A stretch of DNA of 36,338 bases from Candidatus Latescibacterota bacterium (GTDB lineage: Bacteria > Krumholzibacteriota > Krumholzibacteriia > WVZY01). Location of the stretch: NCBI GenBank assembly GCA_020352495.1, contig CP070677.1, positions 3,401,975 through 3,438,312 of the forward strand. Reading direction: 5' to 3'. Each line of letters begins with the position of its first letter. Position 1 is the first letter of the stretch. Made by a program: the position numbers and the translations under genes. This document shows positions 16,401-24,433 of this stretch, in pieces. The notes below the pieces were generated by a model. That model was not told where the DNA came from and made no database searches. It saw only the letters and a program-made list of their open reading frames with translations.

Positions 16401-16571
16401 ATGAAGCATCTGAAGAGATTCCTGCGCGAAGATGCGGGGCAGGACATGGTCGAGTACGGTCTGTTGGCTGCCTTCATCTCGATCGTAGCGATTGCTGCTT
16501 TGCAGGCGATCGGCCCGCTGGTCAGGACAATTTACGAAAACGTTCAGGCCGCGCTGACCGGCACGCCTTAA
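16401..16571 (+). CDS. flp: Flp-type pilin (major subunit candidate)
   Basis: Flp pilins polymerise into the Tad pilus used for tight adherence. The 56-residue prepilin has a basic leader MKHLKRFLREDAG, a processing site G^QDMVEYGLLAAF with the characteristic Glu5-Tyr6 pair, and a hydrophobic stretch ISIVAIAALQAIG, then a short tail. Size and layout match the family. The start ATG 16401 follows AAAGGAAAG at good spacing. It is the first gene of the operon, directly behind the sigma-54-like promoter and leader hairpin, the expected position for the most expressed subunit. Its peptidase CpaA is the next gene. A second flp-like gene closes the operon at 25632. Confidence 0.93.
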   Translation: MKHLKRFLREDAGQDMVEYGLLAAFISIVAIAALQAIGPLVRTIYENVQAALTGTP

Positions 16572-16619
16572 GAGATGGTCGGGTTTGTTGGGGATACGTA
16601 GTCATCACGAGGAGATCGA

Positions 16620-17210
16620 GTGAGCCATACCCCTTATTCATTATGGTACATCGTCCTGACCATCGTCGTGGTTGTGCTGGCGGTGATAATGGATCTGCTT
16701 TGGAGACGTATCCCCAACCTCCTCACCTTTCCGGCTTTTTTTGTGGCTATCGTTGTGCGCATTTTCTTTCAGGGTTGGGTCGGTTTGGCGCTCGGTTTAG
16801 CGGGCGCGCTGCTCGCCCCAACTCTCCTGTTTTTGATGCATGGGGGGAAGGGAATAGGGATGGGTGATTTGAAGCTCGCGGCGGTCATAGGCGCGATCTT
16901 GGGTCCGGTTATGGCAGTCGTGACGATCTTGTTCACAGCTGTCGCCGGCGGCCTCCTGGCGATTGTCATGATGCTCAGACCTGGCGGCATGCTTGCTCAA
17001 TTGTTAAGCACGTTTCTGATCGGACTCCCTTTCCGGAAGAAAAATAAAAAGGAAGCCGATCCGCCGGTGGAGGACAAGTCCCCGGCGTGTGCGACTATGC
17101 CGTATGGCGTTGCCATTGGTGTTGGATCACTCATGACTCTGGCGGTGTACTGGTGGACAGGAAACGAAAACTGGTTTCTTACATTCGCGGGAATCGCGGC
17201 CAGTCAGTAA
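16620..17210 (+). CDS. cpaA: Tad pilus prepilin peptidase CpaA/TadV
   Basis: This is a polytopic aspartic protease that removes the leader of Flp prepilin and TadE/F pseudopilins. The 196-residue protein shows six or so hydrophobic helices and both catalytic aspartates: one in VIMDLLWRRIPN after helix 1, and one in the GxGD-type motif GIGMGDLKLAAVIGA. As in the short TadV type, the N-methylation domain of large prepilin peptidases is absent. The start GTG 16620 is supported by AGGAG eight bases upstream. A hydrophilic loop KKNKKEADPPVEDKSP near residue 145 separates the final helices. The tadE gene starts inside its last 60 bases in another frame. Confidence 0.9.
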   Translation: MSHTPYSLWYIVLTIVVVVLAVIMDLLWRRIPNLLTFPAFFVAIVVRIFFQGWVGLALGLAGALLAPTLLFLMHGGKGIGMGDLKLAAVIGAILGPVMAVVTILFTAVAGGLLAIVMMLRPGGMLAQLLSTFLIGLPFRKKNKKEADPPVEDKSPACATMPYGVAIGVGSLMTLAVYWWTGNENWFLTFAGIAASQ

Positions 17211-17569
17211 TAGAGTTTGCGCTCGTCCTTCCATTGCTTTTGTTGCTGCTCTTCGGAATCACCGAATTCGGAAGAGCGTGGATGACGATGAACATCCTGA
17301 CATCAGCAGCTCGTGAAGGATGCAGGCTGGCTGTGGTAACTGCGCCAAATGTACCGGCCGTTACGGCACGGGTGACGGCTGTCTGCGGATCAGCAGGCAT
17401 CACACCTACGTCGATCAACGTAACCGGTCCCGACGCGTCTGATCCGGAGCGTCGTGTGACCGTTACAGTACAGGCCAATTTTCAAATAATCCCAGGAACG
17501 ATCTTGGGAACGTTTAGTGGAACCATCCCGTTGAGCGCAACCTCTGTGATGCGCCACGAGAGTATTTGA
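17153..17569 (+). CDS. tadE: TadE-like pseudopilin
   Basis: TadE-type proteins are pseudopilins of the Flp pilus, processed by TadV and needed for pilus formation. The 138-residue product has a basic N-terminus (VDRKRKLVSYIRGN) then RGQSVIEFALVLPLLLLLLF, GITEFGRAW, with the Flp-like Glu-Phe pair five and six residues after the glycine, and AAREGCRLAVV, typical of TadE. The C-terminal part is beta-rich (RRVTVTVQANFQIIPG) with a cysteine pair likely to form a disulphide (REGC, AVCG). Start GTG 17153 is tentative; it overlaps the end of cpaA, consistent with translational coupling. Stop TGA 17567-17569 shows that UGA is a real stop in this operon. Confidence 0.85.
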   Translation: MDRKRKLVSYIRGNRGQSVIEFALVLPLLLLLLFGITEFGRAWMTMNILTSAAREGCRLAVVTAPNVPAVTARVTAVCGSAGITPTSINVTGPDASDPERRVTVTVQANFQIIPGTILGTFSGTIPLSATSVMRHESI

Positions 17570-17594
17570 ATCTCCGTAAACTGGGGAGGTCGAA

Positions 17595-18479
17595 ATGGAT
17601 AAAAAAGGTGTCGCATTTCTGCTTATTGCAACGGTTCTGGCGGTTGCCGCCGCGGGAACCGTTTACCTCTACCTCAAGGGTATGCCGGCCGCTCAGGCCG
17701 AGGCAACTCCGACGGTTCCGGTGGTCGTGGCCACAAAGGACATGACCTTTGGGACAACCCTCAAAGACGAACACCTCAAGCTCGTCGAATTTCCAAAGGA
17801 ATCGGTACCGCCGAATTCTTATGGCGCGATCGACAGCGTTCTTTCGCAGACGACCAAGGTTTTCGTTGCCGATGGTGAGCCGATTCTTGCATCGAAACTC
17901 TCGGCGATCGGTGGCGGTCTCTCCGTCCGTGTCGCCCCCAACATGCGCGCAATGAGCCTCGATGTAAACGACGTCACCGGGGTCAGCGGTTTTGTCCTTC
18001 CCGGCGACAGAGTTGACGTGCTCGTCACCGTCGATAATGCTGCCGGCTCGAACGTCGCGGTGACGAAGACGATCCTCCAGGATCTCGAGGTTCTCGCTGC
18101 GGGTGTTAAAACCGAGACCAAAGGAAACAAACACATCACGGTTCAAACCGTGACCGTGCTCGTGGATCCCGAAGGTGCCGAGAAGCTGGCGCTCGGTGTT
18201 CACCAGGGTCAGGTGCATCTCGCTCTGCGGAACCCGGTCGATCACGAAATAGTCGCTGCGAAGTCGACCAACACGAAGTCCGTTCTTGGGATCGCCAGTT
18301 CAAAAAAGGCGAGCCGCCGGCGGACCGCGCCTAAAAAGACCGTGACGACAAAGAAGGAGCCCGTGGAAGTGGATCCGACCTTTACGGTCATTCGTGACGG
18401 CAGAATTCTCAAACAAGAGTCTCCGACTGGAAAAGGCGAAGAGGAATCCAAGGACGACAAGGATTCCGGCAAGAAGTAA
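17595..18479 (+). CDS. cpaB: Flp pilus assembly protein CpaB/RcpC
   Basis: CpaB is a periplasmic, membrane-anchored component that works with the secretin. The 294-residue protein has one N-terminal membrane helix (VAFLLIATVLAVAAAGTVYL), then a SAF-like domain (VPVVVATKDMTFGTTLKDEH, LASKLSAIGGGLSVRVAPNM, RAMSLDVNDVTGVSGFV) and the RcpC domain (LPGDRVDVLVTVD, TKTILQDLEVLAAG, TVTVLVDPEGAEKLALG, HLALRNPVDHE). The C-terminal tail (about 235-294) is low-complexity and highly charged, rich in Lys, Arg, Glu and Asp. Start ATG 17595 is preceded by GGGGAGG. It sits 25 bp after tadE, before the secretin gene, the usual order. Confidence 0.92.
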   Translation: MDKKGVAFLLIATVLAVAAAGTVYLYLKGMPAAQAEATPTVPVVVATKDMTFGTTLKDEHLKLVEFPKESVPPNSYGAIDSVLSQTTKVFVADGEPILASKLSAIGGGLSVRVAPNMRAMSLDVNDVTGVSGFVLPGDRVDVLVTVDNAAGSNVAVTKTILQDLEVLAAGVKTETKGNKHITVQTVTVLVDPEGAEKLALGVHQGQVHLALRNPVDHEIVAAKSTNTKSVLGIASSKKASRRRTAPKKTVTTKKEPVEVDPTFTVIRDGRILKQESPTGKGEEESKDDKDSGKK

Positions 18480-18540
18480 CCGCCGAGGTTATATCCAAGC
18501 GGTGAGGTAACTCGAAACGATACTCGAATGGAGTGTAGAG

Positions 18541-19659
18541 ATGTCGTTCATTCCAAACAAATCCCAAAGATGGCTGTTCACGTTGGCCGCGGTGCTTCTT
18601 ATTGCGCTGGTTCCTGTGATGTCCGCGGCGAAGAATCCGAAACTCAGAGTTACGGTCGGACAGTCGGTCACACACAAGGTCGCGCAAAATGTAAAGACCG
18701 TGTCGATCGCCGACTCTGATGTCGCGGATGTTGTCGTTGCCGGACCGCGTGAGGTTCTGATCAACGGCAAAGATATCGGACTCACAACTCTGGTCATTTG
18801 GGACCAGAACAATCAATCGAGCATCTACGACGTTGTAGTGCGAGGCCCGTTTAGCGATCAAAAGATCGAGCTTCGTGTGAAAGTCGCGGAAGTGAACCGC
18901 ACAAAAGCGACTGAGCTCGGGTTCGATTTCTTGCTCGATTATACAGACGGAGGCGATCTGTACACCGGTGGTCTGTTTGGCGGATCCATTTCCACGCCTT
19001 CGACTCCGCTGTCGATCTTCGGGGGTGTACCCACCGAAGAGGCTTCGGCGATATTCAGGTGGGTGAGCGGGGCCGATGACTTTCAGACCATGGTGCACGC
19101 GGCAATGACCGACGGTGTTATTCGTGTCCTTGCCGAGCCCAATGTGGTCGCCGCCAGCGGTCAGGAGGCGAGCTTTCTTTCGGGTGGTGAGATCCCGGTG
19201 CCGATCGCGAGTTCCGGTGCGCAGGGTGGAACCACAATCACGATCGAATGGAAAGAATTTGGTGTCAGTGTGGATTTCATTCCCACCATCGTCGATTCGA
19301 ATGTAGTAAACCTACACGTTGCCCCGGAAGTAAGTAGTCTCGACTTTAGCAACGGAATCGAAATCAGTGGTTTCAAGATCCCGGCAATTCGCGCTCGGAG
19401 AGCGGAGACGACCGTCGAGCTGAAAAACCAAGAAACGTTGGTGATCGGTGGACTCATTATGGAAGAAGAGACCGACACTCGGACAAAGATTCCGCTTCTC
19501 GGACACATTCCAATTCTTGGGTATCTATTTAGTGACTGGAAGAAGAGCACGACCGAGAGCGAACTCGTGCTTGTCGTGACTCCGCATATCGTCCGCGCGC
19601 TTCCACCGGGTACGCCGGTGCGGTTGCCGGGCGTCACGGAGGAAAACGAGGAAAACTAG
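18541..19659 (+). CDS. cpaC: Tad pilus secretin CpaC/RcpA (short form)
   Basis: This is the outer-membrane secretin channel of the Tad system. It has 372 residues with a signal peptide (RWLFTLAAVLLIALVPVMSA). An N-terminal pilus-assembly domain follows (KLRVTVGQSVTHKVAQNVKT, VADVVVAGPREVLINGKDIG, TTLVIWDQN), then the ring segment IELRVKVAEVNRTKATELGF, and the secretin domain: VLAEPNVVAASGQEASFLSG, GEIPVPI, GVSVDFIPTIVDSNVVNLHV, NQETLVIGGLI, and the closing ELVLVVTPHIVRAL. It is shorter than many CpaC proteins because it lacks a BON-type domain between the two. Start ATG 18541 follows a weak GGAG. It is intact and in normal order. Confidence 0.92.
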   Translation: MSFIPNKSQRWLFTLAAVLLIALVPVMSAAKNPKLRVTVGQSVTHKVAQNVKTVSIADSDVADVVVAGPREVLINGKDIGLTTLVIWDQNNQSSIYDVVVRGPFSDQKIELRVKVAEVNRTKATELGFDFLLDYTDGGDLYTGGLFGGSISTPSTPLSIFGGVPTEEASAIFRWVSGADDFQTMVHAAMTDGVIRVLAEPNVVAASGQEASFLSGGEIPVPIASSGAQGGTTITIEWKEFGVSVDFIPTIVDSNVVNLHVAPEVSSLDFSNGIEISGFKIPAIRARRAETTVELKNQETLVIGGLIMEEETDTRTKIPLLGHIPILGYLFSDWKKSTTESELVLVVTPHIVRALPPGTPVRLPGVTEENEEN

Positions 19660-19685
19660 GACTCCAATCAAGAGGGTTGGAAATC

Positions 19686-20813
19686 ATGATTACACGGAAC
19701 AATCACCAGGGTGATTCAGGGAACCGAGGACTCGAGGCCCTGCTACTAAATCAGCGCGGCAGCACCGTAATCATGGTGGTCGTAACGATTGTTGCCCTCT
19801 TTGCGTTTGCGATGATCGCGATCGATGGTGCAATCCTCATGACGGCGAAGGCGCAGCTCCAATCCGCCGCGGATTCGGCCGCCTTGGCGGGGGCGTCCGG
19901 GCTCATAGAAGGCTCGGAAGACATAGCTGTTGAACGTGCCGTCAACTATTCGTCCTACAACAGGGCGGTCGAGGACATGCAGAACCCCGTCATCATAACA
20001 CCGGGTGACGTGAGTTTCCCCGAACCCGATGTGTGTCGGGTGCGGACCCATCGCACCGAGGGAACGGGTGATCCACTCAGGGTCTATTTCCTGAGGGTTC
20101 TTGGTGGAGGAACGACCGCCAACATGACGGCCGTGGCCGCGGCACGTGCCTATGATGTCTGCAGCAGCGAATGCCTCAGACCCTGGGCGATTCCCGATCG
20201 TTGGGACGACACGAACGGCGACGGGTTCTGGGAAGAAGGCGAGACCTACGACCCCGAAGGCACGGGCTATGTCGTTCCGCGCGATGTGGGCGCAGATGTC
20301 GTTTTGAAGGTTGGAAATCCTCAACAGGCGATCAGCTCAGGGATCTTTTATCCCATAAATTTTCCTCCGCTCGACAATCCCGACGGAATGAAACCCCTGA
20401 CGGGTGGTTCGTGGTACAGGACGTGGATTGCCGAGTGCGAACCGTATCTCGTCGGTGTCGGAGACCGGCTCCAGCTCGAACCCGGGAACATGGTGGGACC
20501 AACAACACACGGGATGGAAGAACTCATCGCACAAGATCCAGGTGCGTATTGGGATCCGGCGGACAAGACAGTCAAAAACTCCGCTTTTGGACGCAGTCCT
20601 CGTATCGGATTGGTTCCGTTTTTCGATCCCACCCTCCCACCAGAGTCGGGCCGTAACTGGATAACCGTCACAAAAATCGGGGCGTTTTTCATCGAAAGCG
20701 TCGGACCCGGCAGTGAGGTCCGTGGGAAATTCATCCAGATCACAACCCAAGGACAGGAATGTGAGGGTGGAATGGGATCATCGTTTGTAAAAGGCATCGT
20801 TTTGATCGAGTAA
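19686..20813 (+). CDS. tadG: TadG-like Flp pilus protein
   Basis: TadG-type proteins are membrane-anchored factors of Tad pilus biogenesis. The 375-residue product has a cytoplasmic stub, one membrane helix (GSTVIMVVVTIVALFAFAMI, AIDGAIL) and the Tad signature AKAQLQSAADSAALAGASGL, then a long periplasmic domain with cysteine pairs (DVCSSEC, ECEPY, ECEGG). At about residue 170 is a calcium-type loop, DTNGDGFWEEGE, in which the spacing of Asp, Asn, Asp and Glu resembles an EF-hand or thrombospondin type 3 loop. This loop is unusual for the family and could stabilise the fold. ATG 19686 is chosen because AGAGGG lies ten bases upstream; TTG 19677 would add three residues. Confidence 0.82.
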   Translation: MITRNNHQGDSGNRGLEALLLNQRGSTVIMVVVTIVALFAFAMIAIDGAILMTAKAQLQSAADSAALAGASGLIEGSEDIAVERAVNYSSYNRAVEDMQNPVIITPGDVSFPEPDVCRVRTHRTEGTGDPLRVYFLRVLGGGTTANMTAVAAARAYDVCSSECLRPWAIPDRWDDTNGDGFWEEGETYDPEGTGYVVPRDVGADVVLKVGNPQQAISSGIFYPINFPPLDNPDGMKPLTGGSWYRTWIAECEPYLVGVGDRLQLEPGNMVGPTTHGMEELIAQDPGAYWDPADKTVKNSAFGRSPRIGLVPFFDPTLPPESGRNWITVTKIGAFFIESVGPGSEVRGKFIQITTQGQECEGGMGSSFVKGIVLIE

Positions 20814-20824
20814 AGGAGAGGGGT

Positions 20825-21487
20825 ATGGCTGGAACGAACGGAAATCGAACACTCAGGCTCATCGTTATCGACAGCGACAGGCGCGCCAGGGTTTATGTCA
20901 AGCGCCGAATGAACGGAGATGGTATCCGTGTCATCGGCGAGGCAGACAACACACAGGCGGGTCTTCGGCTCGTGCGAGGTCTGCAACCGGATGTTGTTCT
21001 GCTCGAGCTCGAAGCGAGCGCCAGCCATACACTGGAGACGGTCAAGAAGATCAAGGAGGAGCTCCCGGACACGGGAATCATTTTAAGCTCCCACGAGTCG
21101 TCTCCGCAGCTCATCTTGAGCTGCATTCGTGCCGGAGCGCAGGAGTTCGTCTCACGACCGATCGACGCCGGAGAGCTCGAAAAGGCCTTCGATCATATGC
21201 GGAAACTGTTGGAGAGGACGATCAGCAACGGTAAGAGACGAGGGAAGGTCCTGTCGGTCTTTTCCGCAAAGGGCGGAATCGGAGCCACGTCGATTGTGGC
21301 CAATCTCGGTATCGCACTTGCCGAACGCCCGGATGCAAAGACCATTGTGGTTGATCTTTGTTTTCACATGGGCGACCTCGGTTTGATGCTCGATCAACCG
21401 CCGAAATACAGCCTGACGGACGCATTCAGCGACGGCTCTGTCGACTCCTCCAAAGTACCGGCTGTGGTTGCCAAACACAGTTCCTGA
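20825..21487 (+). CDS. cpaE: CpaE/TadZ pilus-localisation ATPase, N-terminal part, stopped by an in-frame TGA
   Basis: CpaE/TadZ is a MinD/ParA-like protein that places the Tad machine in the cell. Residues 1-125 form an atypical receiver domain (LIVIDSDRRARVYVKRRM, PDVVLLELEAS, IRAGAQEFVSRPI); Glu61 stands where a phosphorylated Asp would be, so it is probably not phosphorylated. The ATPase domain begins at 141 with KVLSVFSAKGGIGATSIVAN, the deviant Walker A of CpaE, and TIVVDLCFHMGDL. After KHSS the frame meets TGA (21485-21487) and then continues in frame (next entry). A 220-residue product would have a truncated, presumably inactive, ATPase. Start ATG 20825 has AAAGGAGAGG in front. All other operon genes are intact. 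Confidence 0.8.
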   Translation: MAGTNGNRTLRLIVIDSDRRARVYVKRRMNGDGIRVIGEADNTQAGLRLVRGLQPDVVLLELEASASHTLETVKKIKEELPDTGIILSSHESSPQLILSCIRAGAQEFVSRPIDAGELEKAFDHMRKLLERTISNGKRRGKVLSVFSAKGGIGATSIVANLGIALAERPDAKTIVVDLCFHMGDLGLMLDQPPKYSLTDAFSDGSVDSSKVPAVVAKHSS

Positions 21488-21502
21488 CTCTACTCGCTCA
21501 CC

Positions 21503-22009
21503 GTGGCGGCGAGTCCCGAAGTCGGCGAAGAAGTAAACGCCAGTCACATGGTGGAGATTTTCGGCTGTTTAAGCGCGATGTTTGACTACGTGTTGGTGGA
21601 TGTCGGGCGGCATCTGGACGACAGGACGATCGAGGTGTTGTCACTCTCCGACGCGATTCTGTTTCTGTCGTGCCTGGATATTCCAACAATCCGAAATGTG
21701 AAACGGTATCTCGATATTTTCGAGCAGTTGGAGATAGAACGCGAAAAGGTTCATCTGGTTGTCAATCGTTTCCAAAAGAAGAGCCGACTCGGTCTAAACG
21801 ACCTGGAGAACACGGTTGGCCTGGAGACCTTCTGGACGATTCCAAACGAATTTGCGCCGATAAGCCTGGGAATCGACCGGGGAAATCCCGCTGTTCTCGA
21901 GACACCAAAAACAAAAGTGGCGCAAAATTTCAAGGATCTGGCCGAAAGCTTGTGCGAGCTGTACGGAAGGCAGGAGTCTTCGAGCTCAGTCGAAACGGCC
22001 ACTGGCTAA
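21503..22009 (+). CDS. cpaE: CpaE/TadZ C-terminal half, same frame, after the TGA
   Basis: This region lies in the same frame as 20825-21487, so the two together form a 395-codon cpaE. After the stop the frame reads LYSLTVAASPEV, then FDYVLVDVGRHLDDRTIEVL, SDAILFLSCLDIPTIRNVKR, KVHLVVNRFQKKS, and a final VAQNFKDLAESLCELYG, all standard for CpaE. Homologues usually have a glycine where the stop is (HxSGLxxLxA), and GGA to TGA is one base. If translated separately it would begin at GTG 21503, but no ribosome site precedes it. So it is probably a dead fragment, a readthrough product, or an artefact of one sequencing error. Stop is TAA at 22007-22009, 27 bp before cpaF. Confidence 0.75.
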   Translation: MAASPEVGEEVNASHMVEIFGCLSAMFDYVLVDVGRHLDDRTIEVLSLSDAILFLSCLDIPTIRNVKRYLDIFEQLEIEREKVHLVVNRFQKKSRLGLNDLENTVGLETFWTIPNEFAPISLGIDRGNPAVLETPKTKVAQNFKDLAESLCELYGRQESSSSVETATG

Positions 22010-22036
22010 CAACATAGACCTGAGGAGAGATCAAAA

Positions 22037-23452
22037 ATGTCACTCCGAGAACGATTCAGAAGTGGCGGTTCCCGTTCCGAGCAGCCCGAACGCGATGAGA
22101 GTCGCGGCAAGGCCAAGCCCGCGAACCCGAGCGGTGACGGGAACGGCAAGGGTAATGGGAGATCGGCAGCCGGTGCGCTCAACGATCGAAGCAGCGGATT
22201 GAAGGCACGCATCCACAGGAGAATGGTTGAGCGGATCAATCTTGCCAATCTCGACTCGATCGAACCGGAGATGCTCCGGGCTCAGATCGGCCATATCATC
22301 AATGCTCTGGTTACCGAAGAGAACATACCACTGAGCGAGCCGCAACGGGTGGCCCTAGAGCAGGAAGTATTGAACGAGACGTTCGGGTTGGGTCCGATCG
22401 AGCCGTTGCTCCACGATCCCGATGTGTCCGATATCCTCGTCAATACCCATAATCAAGTGTACATCGAACGCTTCGGACAGCTCGAGCTTACCGATGTCCG
22501 ATTCGACGATGATGCACATCTTATGAAAATGATCGACCGGATCGTGTCCAGGATTGGCCGCCGGGTCGATGAGTCCTCGCCGATGGTGGACGCTCGACTT
22601 CAAGACGGCTCTCGTGTAAACGCGATCATCCCACCGCTGGCGTTGGATGGACCGATTCTGTCCATCCGCCGGTTTGGCGTTCGCACCCTCGCCCTCGGCG
22701 ATCTGCTGGAGCTCGATTCGATCAGCCCCGGTATGGCTGAGCTTCTAAAAGGCGCGGTCAGGGCCCGATTGAACATGCTCATCTCGGGCGGAACCGGATC
22801 GGGAAAGACGACGCTTCTCAACGCCCTCTCGGCGTTTATCCCAGCGGAAGAGCGTATCGTTACGATCGAGGATGCGGCGGAGCTTCAGCTGCTGCAGCCC
22901 CACATCGTGAGGCTCGAGACACGTCCTCCAAACATCGAGGGCAAGGGAGAGATCACACAGCGCGAGTTGGTCCGCAACGCTCTGCGTATGCGACCCGACC
23001 GTATCGTCGTTGGTGAGGTTCGAGGCCACGAAGTCCTCGACATGCTCCAGGCGATGAACACGGGCCACGACGGATCGCTCACCACGGTCCACGCCAACAA
23101 CCCCAGAGATGCACTTCACCGGCTCGAGACACTCATGCTTCTTAGCGGTGTGAATCTACCTCCGACGGCGATGAGGGAACAAATCAGCGCCGCGCTGGAC
23201 GTCATTGTTCATGTTGCGCGTTTGTCTGACGGAACTCGTCGCGTTGTCGAGGTCAGCGAGATCGTGGGTATGGAACGGGAAGTCGTCGCGATGCAAGAGA
23301 TCTTCACCTTCAAGAAAACCGGCGTGTCCGAAGACGGAAAAGTCCTGGGCCGGTATGAGGCGACGGGAATTCGTCCCAAGTTTGCCGACCGTCTCGAGGT
23401 CAGCGGGGTGAGTGTGTCCGCCTCTCTTTTCCATGAAGGGCAGGTGATCTAA
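22037..23452 (+). CDS. cpaF: Tad pilus ATPase CpaF/TadA
   Basis: This cytoplasmic type II/IV secretion ATPase powers Flp pilus assembly. It has 471 residues. The first 50 are disordered and rich in Gly, Ser and charged residues. An N-terminal domain follows ([44 protein letters not shown]), then the catalytic RecA fold with Walker [10 protein letters not shown] (251-259), [12 protein letters not shown], the Asp-box-like arginine segment [19 protein letters not shown] with Walker B, and the His box [14 protein letters not shown]. All motifs are present, so the enzyme appears active. Start ATG 22037 follows GAGGAGAG. It is 27 bp after cpaE. Confidence 0.95.
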   Translation: MSLRERFRSGGSRSEQPERDESRGKAKPANPSGDGNGKGNGRSAAGALNDRSSGLKARIHRRMVERINLANLDSIEPEMLRAQIGHIINALVTEENIPLSEPQRVALEQEVLNETFGLGPIEPLLHDPDVSDILVNTHNQVYIERFGQLELTDVRFDDDAHLMKMIDRIVSRIGRRVDESSPMVDARLQDGSRVNAIIPPLALDGPILSIRRFGVRTLALGDLLELDSISPGMAELLKGAVRARLNMLISGGTGSGKTTLLNALSAFIPAEERIVTIEDAAELQLLQPHIVRLETRPPNIEGKGEITQRELVRNALRMRPDRIVVGEVRGHEVLDMLQAMNTGHDGSLTTVHANNPRDALHRLETLMLLSGVNLPPTAMREQISAALDVIVHVARLSDGTRRVVEVSEIVGMEREVVAMQEIFTFKKTGVSEDGKVLGRYEATGIRPKFADRLEVSGVSVSASLFHEGQVI

Positions 23453-23458
23453 CAGGTC

Positions 23459-24430
23459 ATGGATATCCAACTACTCATACCTAGTATCGGCGTGTTTTTG
23501 ACTGTGGTTTGCGCCGCGACGGGTGTGCTTTTTGTCGCGAAGGCACAGGTAAACAGGCGGATCCGCGAACGGCTCGAAGACGTCATCCTGCTTGGCAATG
23601 GGGAAGAAGGCGCCAAGGACGTGATCCTACGCGATATGGATCTGAGCTCGATACCGTTCCTGAATCAGCTACTCAGGAACGCCGAATGGGCTCGGAGGAT
23701 GGACACCCTTCTCGTGCAGGGTGACATATCGCTTCGGTTGGGAACTTTTCTCCTCATCATGCTGTGCCTGGCCGCCGCAGGGACGTTTGTCACCGTCGCC
23801 GTATTCCATCAGCCACTCCTTGCGTTGCCAGTTGGGATTTGCATTGGTTTGTTACCACTGGCGTACGCACGCCACAGAAAAGAAAAACGTATTCGAAGAT
23901 TTGAACAACAGTTTCCGGATGCGCTCGACATGCTAAACCGCGCGCTCCGAGCAGGGCTGGCGCTCACGGGAGCGATTCAGATCGTTGCGGACGAGGCGCC
24001 GGATCCCGTGGCCCAAGAGTTCAGGGTACTCTTCGAGGAAAACCGTCTCGGACTGGACATGCGGGAGGCCCTCAAGAAGCTCGCGGGACGTGTGGATAGC
24101 GCCGAGCTGCGTCTTTTTGTAACGGCGGTAATTCTTCAAAGAGAAACGGGAGGTAACCTCGCGGAGGTTCTCGAGCGAACAGCTGCCGTTATCCGAGACC
24201 GTTTCAGAATTCTCGGCGACGTTCGAACGATGACTGCACAGGCACGACTCTCGGGGTTTATTCTCTTCATTCTCCCCATAGTAATGGCTGGGGTCATCAT
24301 GGTTATCGCACCCGAATATCTCAAAAGTCTCGTCGCCGATCCCATTGGGAAGTACTTGATAATTGTGGCGGTGATGTTGCAGGTAATTGGGTTCTTTATC
24401 ATGCGCCGCATCGTAAACATAAAGGTGTAA
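23459..24430 (+). CDS. tadB: Tad inner-membrane platform protein TadB
   Basis: TadB and TadC form the inner-membrane platform of the Flp pilus (type II secretion F-domain family). The 323-residue protein has an N-terminal helix (LLIPSIGVFLTVVCAATGVL), two helices around 95-140, then the cytoplasmic F domain: RRFEQQFPDALDMLNRALRA, GLALTGAIQIVADEAPDPV, RLGLDMREALKKLAGRV, FVTAVILQRETGGNLAEVLE, and C-terminal helices FILFILPIVMAGVIMVI and LIIVAVMLQVIGFFIM. FPDALD is the usual family marker. ATG 23459 is six bases after the cpaF stop and four bases before tadC there is again a tight junction, so the three are coupled. Confidence 0.93.
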   Translation: MDIQLLIPSIGVFLTVVCAATGVLFVAKAQVNRRIRERLEDVILLGNGEEGAKDVILRDMDLSSIPFLNQLLRNAEWARRMDTLLVQGDISLRLGTFLLIMLCLAAAGTFVTVAVFHQPLLALPVGICIGLLPLAYARHRKEKRIRRFEQQFPDALDMLNRALRAGLALTGAIQIVADEAPDPVAQEFRVLFEENRLGLDMREALKKLAGRVDSAELRLFVTAVILQRETGGNLAEVLERTAAVIRDRFRILGDVRTMTAQARLSGFILFILPIVMAGVIMVIAPEYLKSLVADPIGKYLIIVAVMLQVIGFFIMRRIVNIKV

Positions 24431-24433
24431 ACC

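Noticed and set aside
21492..21514. A SECIS element making the cpaE TGA a selenocysteine codon
   Set aside because: There is a 6-bp hairpin after the TGA, but its loop does not resemble a bacterial SECIS loop and CpaE proteins have glycine, not cysteine, at this position.
702..22009. Reassigned stop codons (for example UGA read as glycine) across the genome
   Set aside because: TAA, TAG and TGA all end ordinary genes here, including TGA for tadE and tadC in the same operon as cpaE.
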